Below, one piece after another: positions 1 to 6,633 of a stretch of DNA of 11,165 nucleotides. The position numbers were made by a program, and so were the translations under genes. Source of the stretch: Clostridia bacterium (GTDB lineage: Bacteria; Bacillota; Clostridia; Oscillospirales; RGIG7773); NCBI GenBank assembly GCA_017554835.1, contig JAFZHO010000044.1, forward strand, positions 1 to 11,165, written 5' to 3'. The first letter of the stretch is position 1, and every line of letters starts with the position of its first letter. The notes beneath the pieces were generated by a model that had not been told where the DNA came from, did not search any database, and saw nothing but the letters and a program-made list of their open reading frames with translations.

Positions 1-28
1 AAATGAAGAAAAAAATCAGTAAATCCTC

Positions 29-62
29 TTGACAATAAAGAAAAAAATTTATAAGGTATAAT
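29..62 (+). promoter_or_regulatory. Candidate promoter of acpP
   Basis: A perfect -35-like TTGACA lies at 29-34 and a perfect -10-like TATAAT at 57-62, but they are 22 bp apart, which is longer than the usual 16-18 bp. An alternative pairing uses TATAAG at 50-55 with a 15-bp spacer. Either would start transcription about 19-26 nt before the acpP ATG, leaving room for its GGAGG site. The segment is very A/T rich. A promoter here is likely; which hexamers pair is uncertain. Confidence 0.5.
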
Positions 63-87
63 AAAGAACATTTGGAGGTGTTTTAAT

Positions 88-312
88 ATGGTTTTTGAAA
101 AGGTAGCGCAGATTATTGCGGAGCAGCTTGGTATTGAGGTCGATGGTCTTACTCCCGAAACTGAGTTTGAGGAAATTGATGCAGATTCTCTTGAACTTGT
201 TGGAGTTATAATGGCGGTGGAGCAGGAATTTTCCATTGAGGTTGACGACGAGGATATCGAAAAAGTTAAAACCATTGGCGACGTTGTTGATTATATTAAC
301 AATAATCTTTAA
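88..312 (+). CDS. acpP: Acyl carrier protein
   Basis: This is a 74-residue acidic acyl carrier protein, the usual family length. It carries growing acyl chains on a 4'-phosphopantetheine arm for type II fatty acid synthesis in the cytoplasm. The arm's attachment serine is S34 in the D33-S-L-E36 motif at the start of helix II. The C-terminal part (VEQEFSIEV, then VKTIGDVVDYI) matches the family. A GGAGG site at 74-78 sits 9 nt before the ATG. Helix II departs from the usual DSLDxVEL: it reads DSLELVGV, with Glu for the second Asp and Gly where a conserved Glu normally binds partner enzymes. The position just before rnc is the classic one for the fatty-acid acpP in Firmicutes, so I favour that role over a specialised secondary-metabolism carrier, but the substitutions leave some doubt. 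Confidence 0.95.
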   Translation: MVFEKVAQIIAEQLGIEVDGLTPETEFEEIDADSLELVGVIMAVEQEFSIEVDDEDIEKVKTIGDVVDYINNNL

Positions 313-321
313 TAAAAAAGC

Positions 322-352
322 ATTTCCCCTAAGGTGATACCTTAGGGGAAAT
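322..352. other. Perfect 14-bp hairpin between acpP and rnc
   Basis: Bases 322-335 are perfectly complementary to 339-352 around a three-base GAT loop, giving a GC-containing 14-bp stem centred on CCCCTAAGGT/ACCTTAGGGG. It begins 10 nt after the acpP stop and ends 24 nt before the rnc ATG. On the + strand no T-run follows it (ATGATTAAAA), so it is not a standard intrinsic terminator for acpP. On the - strand it is followed by GCTTTTTT, which would suit a terminator, yet no minus-strand gene needs one. It is more likely an mRNA structure affecting stability, partial termination or RNase III processing (inference). Confidence 0.85.
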
Positions 353-360
353 ATGATTAA

Positions 361-368
361 AAGGTGAT
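361..368 (+). promoter_or_regulatory. Ribosome binding site of rnc
   Basis: AAGGTGAT lies 8 nt before the rnc ATG at 377. The same eight bases also occur at 331-338 in the left arm and loop of the upstream hairpin, so the ACCTT at 339-343 could pair with either copy. The AAGGTGA form recurs before ftsY and rph, so it is a normal strong site for this genome. Confidence 0.8.
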
Positions 369-376
369 GGCATAAA

Positions 377-1051
377 ATGAATCTTGATATTTTATACGAA
401 AAATTTGAAAACAAAAATTTAATAAAAACGGCTTGGACTCACTCTTCCTACGCTAATGAAAACAGAAAAAAGCAACTTGAATTTAACGAGCGCCTTGAGT
501 TTTTGGGGGATAGCGTTTTATCTCTTATAACTTCTGAGTATCTGTATAAAAATTTTTCACATATGCCCGAAGGGGATTTAACAAAGATTAGAGCGGCTTT
601 GGTATGTGAAAAGTCTTTATGCGAATTTGCAAAAGAAATAAATCTCGGTGCTCATCTTTATCTCGGAAAAGGCGAGATTGCAACAAACGGGCGCGAAAGA
701 GCATCTATTCTTGCTGATGCATTTGAGGCAACTTTGGGAGCGCTTTATCTGGATGGCGGCTACGAGAACGCAAAGGAATTTTGTCTGCCTTTTATTGAAA
801 AAAGCGTTGAAAAAGCAATAAAAGGGCTTATGTTCAAGGATTATAAAACCGCTCTTCAGGAGATAATCCAGCAGAATAAGGGAGAGGTTCTCACTTATAA
901 TCTTGAAAAAGAGGAAGGTCCCGACCACGATAAAAAGTTCTTTATCAACGTTTATCTTAATAGTAACGTAATCGGCAGAGGCATCGGACGAACAAAAAAA
1001 GAAGCCGAGCAAAACGCCGCAAAAGAGGCGTTGGAGTTGATGGGAGAATGA
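377..1051 (+). CDS. rnc: Ribonuclease III
   Basis: This 224-residue protein is a full-length bacterial RNase III, which cuts double-stranded RNA during rRNA and mRNA maturation. The N-terminal endonuclease domain carries the signature NERLEFLGDSVL at residues 37-48 with acidic residues E41 and D45. The second metal-binding pair is D114 and E117 in ADAFEATLGALYLDGG, matching the Escherichia coli numbering. A double-stranded RNA binding domain follows from about residue 155 to 222, ending in the typical KKEAEQNAAKEAL helix. All catalytic residues are present. The stop overlaps the next ATG as ATGA (1048-1051), pointing to translational coupling. The perfect hairpin in its leader is notable because E. 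coli RNase III controls its own mRNA through a leader stem; whether that happens here is unknown. Confidence 0.97.
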   Translation: MNLDILYEKFENKNLIKTAWTHSSYANENRKKQLEFNERLEFLGDSVLSLITSEYLYKNFSHMPEGDLTKIRAALVCEKSLCEFAKEINLGAHLYLGKGEIATNGRERASILADAFEATLGALYLDGGYENAKEFCLPFIEKSVEKAIKGLMFKDYKTALQEIIQQNKGEVLTYNLEKEEGPDHDKKFFINVYLNSNVIGRGIGRTKKEAEQNAAKEALELMGE

Positions 1052-2070
1052 GAAGGCACGTAAATATTCCTATATTTATTCCTCATAAGGGATGCCCTAA
1101 TGACTGCGTTTTTTGTAATCAAAAGAAAATTGCAGGTCAGATAAAATCCCCCGAAACTTATGAAATTAAAAAAATAATCGAAGAAAATCTTTCGACTATT
1201 GATAGTAATACTGATATTCAGATTGCATTTTTCGGTGGTTCATTCACCGGGATTTGCCGGGAAGAAATGATAAATTACCTCAAAACCGCCTATTCCTACG
1301 TTGAAAAGGGTCAGATTTTGGGAATCAGAATTTCAACCAGGCCTGATTATATCAGTGAGGAAATTTTAGATATTCTGAAGAAATACGGCGTTACTTCCAT
1401 TGAGCTTGGCGTTCAGAGTATGGATGATAGAGTTTTAATGCTTTGCGAAAGAGGGCATACCTCAGCTGACGTTGAAAAGGCAGTAAAGCTTATACGGAAA
1501 TATGATTTTGAACTTGTTTTGCAGATGATGTGTAATCTCTATGGTTCTACCGAAAAAGATGCTCTTGAAACAGGGAAGAAAATAGTATCCTTAAAGCCCG
1601 ACGGAGTGAGGATTTATCCCACTATGGTTATAAAGGATACAAAACTCGAGGAACTATATAACGAGGGGAAATATATCCCCGAAAATCTTGAAAACACTAT
1701 TTCCCTCTGCGGAAAATTATATATGCTTTTTTACGAAAATAATATAAACGTTCTCAGAATGGGGTTATATTCATCAAAAGAGCTTACTGAGGATGGAAAT
1801 ATCGTTGCGGGATGCTTTCATCCAAGCTTTGGAGAACTTGTATTTTCCAAAATTTATCTTGAAAAAGCAGAAAATGAGATTATAAAAAATAATCTTCAGA
1901 ATAAAAATATTGCCATTTACGTTAAAAAAGGCAATGCCTCAAAAATGGCAGGTAATAATAAGAAAAATATAAAATATCTTATGGAAAAGTTTTCTCTCAA
2001 AGGCATAAAAATAGTTCAGGAAGATAGTTTTTTGAATTTTGAAGTAAAAACGAGTGAAAACCTTTTATAA
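1048..2070 (+). CDS. Elp3-like radical SAM protein without acetyltransferase domain
   Basis: This 340-residue protein has the radical SAM cluster motif C16-x3-C20-x2-C23 (CPNDCVFC), so it should bind a [4Fe-4S] cluster and S-adenosylmethionine. AFFGGSFTG (60-68), RISTRPDYI, the segment SIELGVQSMDDRVL followed by ERGHT, and RIYPTMVIKDTKL closely follow the radical SAM half of Elp3, the tRNA wobble-uridine modification enzyme. The GNAT acetyltransferase half of full Elp3 (about 500 residues or more) is absent; a C-terminal stretch with HPSFGELV takes its place. The motif usually read as a GLPG loop is here MMCNLYGS. The ATG overlaps the rnc stop; GGAG at 1033-1036 or 1043-1046 could serve as ribosome site. 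Family placement is firm. The substrate is unknown: tRNA modification is only a guess from Elp3, and an unrelated radical reaction is possible. Confidence 0.85.
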   Translation: MRRHVNIPIFIPHKGCPNDCVFCNQKKIAGQIKSPETYEIKKIIEENLSTIDSNTDIQIAFFGGSFTGICREEMINYLKTAYSYVEKGQILGIRISTRPDYISEEILDILKKYGVTSIELGVQSMDDRVLMLCERGHTSADVEKAVKLIRKYDFELVLQMMCNLYGSTEKDALETGKKIVSLKPDGVRIYPTMVIKDTKLEELYNEGKYIPENLENTISLCGKLYMLFYENNINVLRMGLYSSKELTEDGNIVAGCFHPSFGELVFSKIYLEKAENEIIKNNLQNKNIAIYVKKGNASKMAGNNKKNIKYLMEKFSLKGIKIVQEDSFLNFEVKTSENLL

Positions 2071-2074
2071 AAAC

Positions 2075-2107
2075 TTGCCAATAGTATATAGAATATGATA
2101 TTATAAT
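2075..2107 (+). promoter_or_regulatory. Candidate promoter of smc
   Basis: In the 69-nt gap after the radical SAM gene, TTGCCA at 2075-2080 and a perfect TATAAT at 2102-2107 form a promoter-like pair. The spacer is 21 bp, again longer than normal, as in the acpP leader. Both elements begin TTGnCAATA. A start near 2114 would give a leader of about 26 nt before the TTG codon. It may add transcription on top of read-through from acpP-rnc. Confidence 0.4.
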
Positions 2108-2126
2108 CTAATAAATAAATTTTTTC

Positions 2127-2142
2127 GGAGTGATAAAATTTG
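2127..2142 (+). promoter_or_regulatory. Ribosome site and TTG start of smc
   Basis: GGAG at 2127-2130 is 9 nt before a TTG codon at 2140-2142. No ATG lies in frame near it, and the protein from this TTG begins with YLKSLEIIGFKSF, the conserved SMC amino terminus in which the family usually starts MYLK. The TTG is therefore the start. Confidence 0.85.
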
Positions 2143-5100
2143 TATTTAAAATCCCTGGAGATAATAGGATTTAAATCCTTTCCCGACAAAACCATAATCA
2201 ATTTTCAAAACGGAATAACTGCCATAGTTGGACCTAACGGAAGCGGAAAAAGTAATATTTCCGATGCTTTGCGCTGGGTTTTGGGTGAGCAAAGCACCAA
2301 AAATCTTCGCGGAAGCAAGATGGAAGACGTTATCTTTGGCGGAACAAAAAACAGAAAACCTCAGGGATTTGCCGAGGTTTCTTTAACCATAGATAATACC
2401 GATAGAGCACTTGATATGGATTATAACGAAATCACCGTAACAAGAAGATATTATAGATCAGGTGATAGCGATTATTTCATAAATAAAACTGCCGTTAGAC
2501 TAAAAGATATTAACGAACTATTTATGGATACCGGCCTTGGTAAAGACGGTTACTCCATAATCGGTCAGGGTAAAATTGCGGAGATTCTATCTTCAAAAGG
2601 TGAGGACAGACGTCAGATTCTTGAAGAAGCATCAGGAATCTCAAAATTCAGATATAGAAAACTTGAAGCCCAGAGAAGACTTAATTCAACTAATGAGAAC
2701 CTTATAAGATTAAAAGATATAATAGTAGAACTTACCGAAAGAAAAGAGATTCTTGAGGCCCAGGCGGAAAAAGCTCAGGAATATTTGAAACTTCGTGACG
2801 AGAAAAAGGTTCTTGAAATAAATTTATGGCTTAATAATATTGAGAGAAATAAAGAATTTCTTGAAAAAGCTGATGAAAAGGTAAACGCTGCTCAGCAGGA
2901 CGTTGATAATAGCACAAAGCAGCTTGAAAATCTTGCAAAAAAGGTTGATGACGCTTATAGAGAAAGCGGCGAGATTACAACCGCTATCGAAGTGCTTAAC
3001 GAAGAGGTAAAAGCACTCGAACTTTCAAAAAGAGATATTGAAAATACTATTTCAATAATTGAAAACGATATAAAATTCAAAGACGAAAATATTGAAAAAC
3101 TTCAAAACGAAATAGAAGAATTCCAGGGCAGAACAAAGGAAATCCAACTTAAAATCGATGAAAAAAATAAAATCATCGAGGATCTTTGTTCTGATAAAGT
3201 GCGTCTTGATAAAGAATTTGATGCTTTAATGGAAGAGCAGAATCAACTTCTTATTAAAAACTCTGCTCATGAAAAAGAACTTGAAGAACTTAATATAAAA
3301 CTTATCGGGCTTACTACTTTGAGAACTGATATAAAGGTATTTATGTCTTCCAAGCAGTCCGCTCTTGAGTCTATGTCTTCAAAGCTTGAATTTCTTTCTT
3401 CTCAGGTAGAGGAAAAGGAAAAAGAAAAAGCTCTTCGTAAATCGGCGTTATCAGAGCTTAAAGAAAAGAAAGAAAGCATCCTCGAAGAGATTGAAGGGCT
3501 TTCAAACGTTTTGAGAGCTTATGAAATGAAAATGGAAAAGCAAAAAGAGGATTTTGAAAAAATCCAATCAAAGCTTTCTAAAACCGAGCGTGAATTTCTT
3601 GATAGTCAGAATAAACTAAAACTATTTATAGATATGGAAAATCATTTTGAAGGTTTTGCAAAATCAGTCAAAACCGTTATGAATGATTCTAAAAACGGTA
3701 TATTAAAAGGCGTAATCGGAACGGTATCCTCCGTTATAAAGGTATCAGGAGAATATTCTCTTGCCATAGAAACGGCTCTTGGCGGTGCTTTGCAGAATAT
3801 TATTACCGAAACCTCAGATAACGCAAAGCAGGCAATTTATCATCTTAAAAACAGAAATGCAGGCAGATGCACTTTTCTTCCCATTGATAATATCAAAGGA
3901 GAGAAAATCAAGCTCGAAAAGGGCTTTGGCGTAATTGGAATTGCCTGCGAACTTCTTGACTATGATAATAAATTTGACGGAATTATTAAAAATCTTTTGG
4001 GAAGATGCGTTGTTGTTGATAATATTGATAACGCTCTCAAAACAGCAAAGGCGAATAATTTCAGATATAAATGCGTTACCCTGGATGGCCAGGTAATAAA
4101 TGCCGGTGGTTCTATGACGGGTGGTTCTGCAGTTTCAAACGTGGGACTTCTTACGAGAAAGAACGAGATTGAAAATCTATCAAAGGTATGCAAAAATCTT
4201 GAAAAAGAATATGAGGACCTTAAAGCAAAGAGCGAAACGTTTAAAGAAGAGGTTTCAAAAATTACCGCTCTTACTGAGGGCAGTATTTCCGAAAAACGTG
4301 AATTTGAAAACGAACTTTCTATTATTGAAAACGAGATTTCATCTGTCAGCGCTTATCTTCTCAATATAAATGCTGAGGCAGATGCTCTTATAAAGCAAAA
4401 AGAAGAAAGTCTTTTGACGGTTCAGCTTATTTCAGAGGAAATTTCTGCAAAGGAAAAAGAGCAGGATAAAAACGATAGCGAAATTTCTCTTCTTGAAAGC
4501 AAAATCAGTGAATTTTCTCAGAGTAACGAAGAGTTTAATAATAAGAGAAATGAAATTGCCAATAATCTTTCTTCAAAACGTCTTGAAATTTTTGACGTTG
4601 AGAAAAATATTGATTTGGAAAAAGCTAATATAGAATCACTGAAATTGACTATTTCCAATGATGAAAAATCAATTGGCACTAAAAAAGCGGATATTGAATC
4701 TGCAATTTCTGAAAAAGAAGAAAAGAAAAAAGAAATTGAAGCTCTTAAAGAAAAGATTATCGGCAGCGATAATGCTATAAGTGACTGCAAAGAAAAAATC
4801 CAGCAGAAGATAAAAGACAGAGAAAACTGCGAACTTCAGGTAACTAATCTCAGAAGAGAAGAAAAAGATGAAGGCGTTCGAAAAGAAGAACTTATCAGGC
4901 AGCTTGAAAAAGCTCAGAATAAAAAGATTGCCGTTCAGAACGAATATGACGTTATAATCGCAAAACTATGGGATGAATATGAACTGACTTTATCAGAAAG
5001 TATGCAGTTCAAAACCGAGATTCAAAGCGTTTCTGCAGCAACGTCACGTATTGCAAAACTTCGTTCTCAGCTTAAAAATCTTGGAGACGTTAACGTTGCC

Positions 5101-5697
5101 GCTATTGAGGAGTTCAAGCAGGTTAAGGAAAGATACGATTTTCTTACCGTTCAGATTGACGACCTTGATAAAGCAAAGGCCGACCTTGAAATGCTTATAA
5201 ATGAGCTTACTTCAAATATGAAGAATATTTTCAAAACTCAGTTTGCCGTTATTAACGAAAACTTTGGAAAAGTATTCAAAGAATTTTTCGACGGAGGAAC
5301 TGCCGCTTTGAAACTCAAAGACCCGCAGGATATTCTGAACTCCGATATTGAGATAGAGGCGCAGCCACCGGGAAAAGTTATCAAGAATATTTCCTCACTT
5401 TCAGGTGGAGAGCAGGCACTTGTTGCAATTTCGCTTTATTTTGCAATACTTAAAGTTCGACCTACTCCGTTTTGTATCGTTGACGAAATTGAGGCCGCTC
5501 TGGATGATGCAAACGTATTCAGATATGCGGCATATTTGCGTAAGCTTTCTTCTGATACTCAGTTTGTTGCAATTACTCATAGAAGAGGAACTATGGAAGA
5601 AGCCGACGTTCTTTATGGAGTTACCATGCAGGAAAAAGGCGTTTCAAAAATGCTTACAATCAATGTTAACGAATTTGAAAAACAATTCAAAATATAA
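2140..5697 (+). CDS. smc: Chromosome segregation protein SMC
   Basis: At 1185 residues this is a complete bacterial SMC ATPase, almost exactly the usual length. With ScpA and ScpB it forms the condensin ring that compacts and separates replicated chromosomes. The N-terminal head has Walker A GPNGSGKSN at 31-39 and RWVLGEQSTKNLRG soon after. A long Lys/Glu-rich coiled coil runs from about 165 to 505. The dimerising hinge begins near G524 (GVIGTV) and ends after GGSMTGGS at 656-663. A second coiled coil returns to the C-terminal head, which has the ABC signature LSGGEQ (1087-1092), Walker B FCIVDE with D1115 and E1116, and the switch histidine H1147 in THRRGTMEEAD. Translation starts at TTG. 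No frameshift or missing motif is seen. ftsY follows after 12 nt, as in many Firmicutes. Confidence 0.98.
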   Translation: MYLKSLEIIGFKSFPDKTIINFQNGITAIVGPNGSGKSNISDALRWVLGEQSTKNLRGSKMEDVIFGGTKNRKPQGFAEVSLTIDNTDRALDMDYNEITVTRRYYRSGDSDYFINKTAVRLKDINELFMDTGLGKDGYSIIGQGKIAEILSSKGEDRRQILEEASGISKFRYRKLEAQRRLNSTNENLIRLKDIIVELTERKEILEAQAEKAQEYLKLRDEKKVLEINLWLNNIERNKEFLEKADEKVNAAQQDVDNSTKQLENLAKKVDDAYRESGEITTAIEVLNEEVKALELSKRDIENTISIIENDIKFKDENIEKLQNEIEEFQGRTKEIQLKIDEKNKIIEDLCSDKVRLDKEFDALMEEQNQLLIKNSAHEKELEELNIKLIGLTTLRTDIKVFMSSKQSALESMSSKLEFLSSQVEEKEKEKALRKSALSELKEKKESILEEIEGLSNVLRAYEMKMEKQKEDFEKIQSKLSKTEREFLDSQNKLKLFIDMENHFEGFAKSVKTVMNDSKNGILKGVIGTVSSVIKVSGEYSLAIETALGGALQNIITETSDNAKQAIYHLKNRNAGRCTFLPIDNIKGEKIKLEKGFGVIGIACELLDYDNKFDGIIKNLLGRCVVVDNIDNALKTAKANNFRYKCVTLDGQVINAGGSMTGGSAVSNVGLLTRKNEIENLSKVCKNLEKEYEDLKAKSETFKEEVSKITALTEGSISEKREFENELSIIENEISSVSAYLLNINAEADALIKQKEESLLTVQLISEEISAKEKEQDKNDSEISLLESKISEFSQSNEEFNNKRNEIANNLSSKRLEIFDVEKNIDLEKANIESLKLTISNDEKSIGTKKADIESAISEKEEKKKEIEALKEKIIGSDNAISDCKEKIQQKIKDRENCELQVTNLRREEKDEGVRKEELIRQLEKAQNKKIAVQNEYDVIIAKLWDEYELTLSESMQFKTEIQSVSAATSRIAKLRSQLKNLGDVNVAAIEEFKQVKERYDFLTVQIDDLDKAKADLEMLINELTSNMKNIFKTQFAVINENFGKVFKEFFDGGTAALKLKDPQDILNSDIEIEAQPPGKVIKNISSLSGGEQALVAISLYFAILKVRPTPFCIVDEIEAALDDANVFRYAAYLRKLSSDTQFVAITHRRGTMEEADVLYGVTMQEKGVSKMLTINVNEFEKQFKI

Positions 5698-5709
5698 GGT
5701 GAATATACT

Positions 5710-6618
5710 ATGGGATTTTTCGAAAAAATCAAAAAAGGACTTGAAAAAACTAAAAATTCCGTTATTGGCAGAGTTGACGACGTTATAAAAAGCTTTCGCA
5801 CCGTTGATGAGGATTTGCTTGAGGAACTTGAAGAAATCCTTATTATGAGCGATATGGGAGTTTATACCGTTGAGAGAATTATTGACGAGCTTCGGAATAA
5901 AGTTAAAGAGGGTAAACTCAAAGAACCCGAAGAGGTTAAAACTTTGCTTAAAGAGATTTTATACGATATTATGGGAAAACACGATTTTTCTCTGAAAATC
6001 GAAACCACTCCTTCTATTGTTCTTGTTGTTGGAGTTAACGGAGTGGGAAAAACCACAACAATCGGAAAACTGGGCGCAAATCTTAAAAGCCAGGGCAAAA
6101 AGGTTATTCTTGCAGCGGGAGATACTTTCAGAGCCGCGGCAATTGACCAGCTTGAAATCTGGGGAAAAAGAAGCGATATTGACGTTATAAAGCATAGTGA
6201 GGGCGCTGACCCTGCTGCAGTTGTTTTTGATAGCATTGCTGCAGGAAAAGCAAGAAAAGCCGACGTTATAATCTGCGATACGGCAGGCAGACTTCATAAT
6301 AAAACCAATCTTATGAACGAGCTTAATAAAATTTTCAGAGTAACTGATAGAGACCTTGCTGATGCTTCAAGAGAGGTTTTACTTGTTCTTGATGCTACTA
6401 CGGGGCAAAACGCCGTAACTCAGGCAAAGGAATTTTCAAAGGTTTGCCCACTTACGGGAATTGTTCTTACTAAACTTGACGGAACTGCTAAGGGTGGGGT
6501 TGTTGTCTCTATTTCTTCCGAGCTTGATATTCCCGTTAAATATATCGGCGTGGGAGAGGGAATTGATGACCTTCAGCCATTTAACTGCAAGGAATTTATT
6601 GATGCTTTATTTGAATAA
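5710..6618 (+). CDS. ftsY: Signal recognition particle receptor FtsY
   Basis: This 302-residue GTPase docks SRP-ribosome complexes at the inner face of the membrane so that membrane proteins are inserted during translation. It is the short Gram-positive form: there is no long acidic A domain. It begins with an amphipathic helix (MGFFEKIKKGLEKT) of the kind known to bind lipid. A helical N domain leads to the G domain with P-loop GVNGVGKTT (108-116), DTFRAAA from residue 138, DTAGR (190-194) and TKLDG (254-258), the specificity motif. TTTIGKLG after the P-loop separates SRP GTPases from other families, and the MGFFEKIKKG start together with the location after smc favours FtsY over Ffh; no C-terminal methionine-rich M domain is present. 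AAGGTGA at 5696-5702 overlaps the smc stop and lies 7 nt before the ATG. Confidence 0.97.
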   Translation: MGFFEKIKKGLEKTKNSVIGRVDDVIKSFRTVDEDLLEELEEILIMSDMGVYTVERIIDELRNKVKEGKLKEPEEVKTLLKEILYDIMGKHDFSLKIETTPSIVLVVGVNGVGKTTTIGKLGANLKSQGKKVILAAGDTFRAAAIDQLEIWGKRSDIDVIKHSEGADPAAVVFDSIAAGKARKADVIICDTAGRLHNKTNLMNELNKIFRVTDRDLADASREVLLVLDATTGQNAVTQAKEFSKVCPLTGIVLTKLDGTAKGGVVVSISSELDIPVKYIGVGEGIDDLQPFNCKEFIDALFE

Positions 6619-6633
6619 AAGGTGAATGATATG
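6619..6633 (+). promoter_or_regulatory. Ribosome site deciding the rph start
   Basis: AAGGTGA at 6619-6625 precedes an ATG at 6631 by 5 nt. A GTG at 6622 is in frame but lies inside this ribosome site, so it cannot be served by it. Counting from the ATG puts the phosphate-binding arginine at position 86, the family numbering, which supports 6631. Confidence 0.75.

Noticed and set aside
1..87. FapR-type operator ahead of acpP
   Set aside because: I see no palindromic sequence resembling the known FapR site in the available leader; only 87 nt are present.
322..352. Hairpin as an intrinsic terminator
   Set aside because: The T-run lies on the minus-strand side (GCTTTTTT), where no gene needs ending; on the + strand the tail is ATGATTAAAA. 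I list it as a hairpin only.
367..375. Two-codon mini-frame ATG GCA TAA just before the rnc start
   Set aside because: Its ATG is only 2 nt after the AAGG of the ribosome site, too close for initiation; similar chance ATGs occur before rph (6626) and leuS (9776).
49..414. 121-codon minus-strand open frame across acpP and the hairpin
   Set aside because: It is antisense to a clear acpP, crosses the hairpin, and its Phe/Asn/Ile-rich product resembles no family. The AT-rich complement explains it.
2082..2110. AT-rich imperfect palindrome over the smc promoter as an operator
   Set aside because: Matches between arms are scattered and expected from A/T-only sequence.
4121..4369. 82-codon + strand frame inside smc, and the 127-codon one at 5405-5788
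   Set aside because: Both are frame-shifted readings of conserved smc (the second also of ftsY) with no ribosome site or recognisable product.
6622..6630. GTG at 6622 as the rph start
   Set aside because: The codon lies inside the AAGGTGA ribosome site; ATG 6631 has correct spacing and gives the family numbering of R86.
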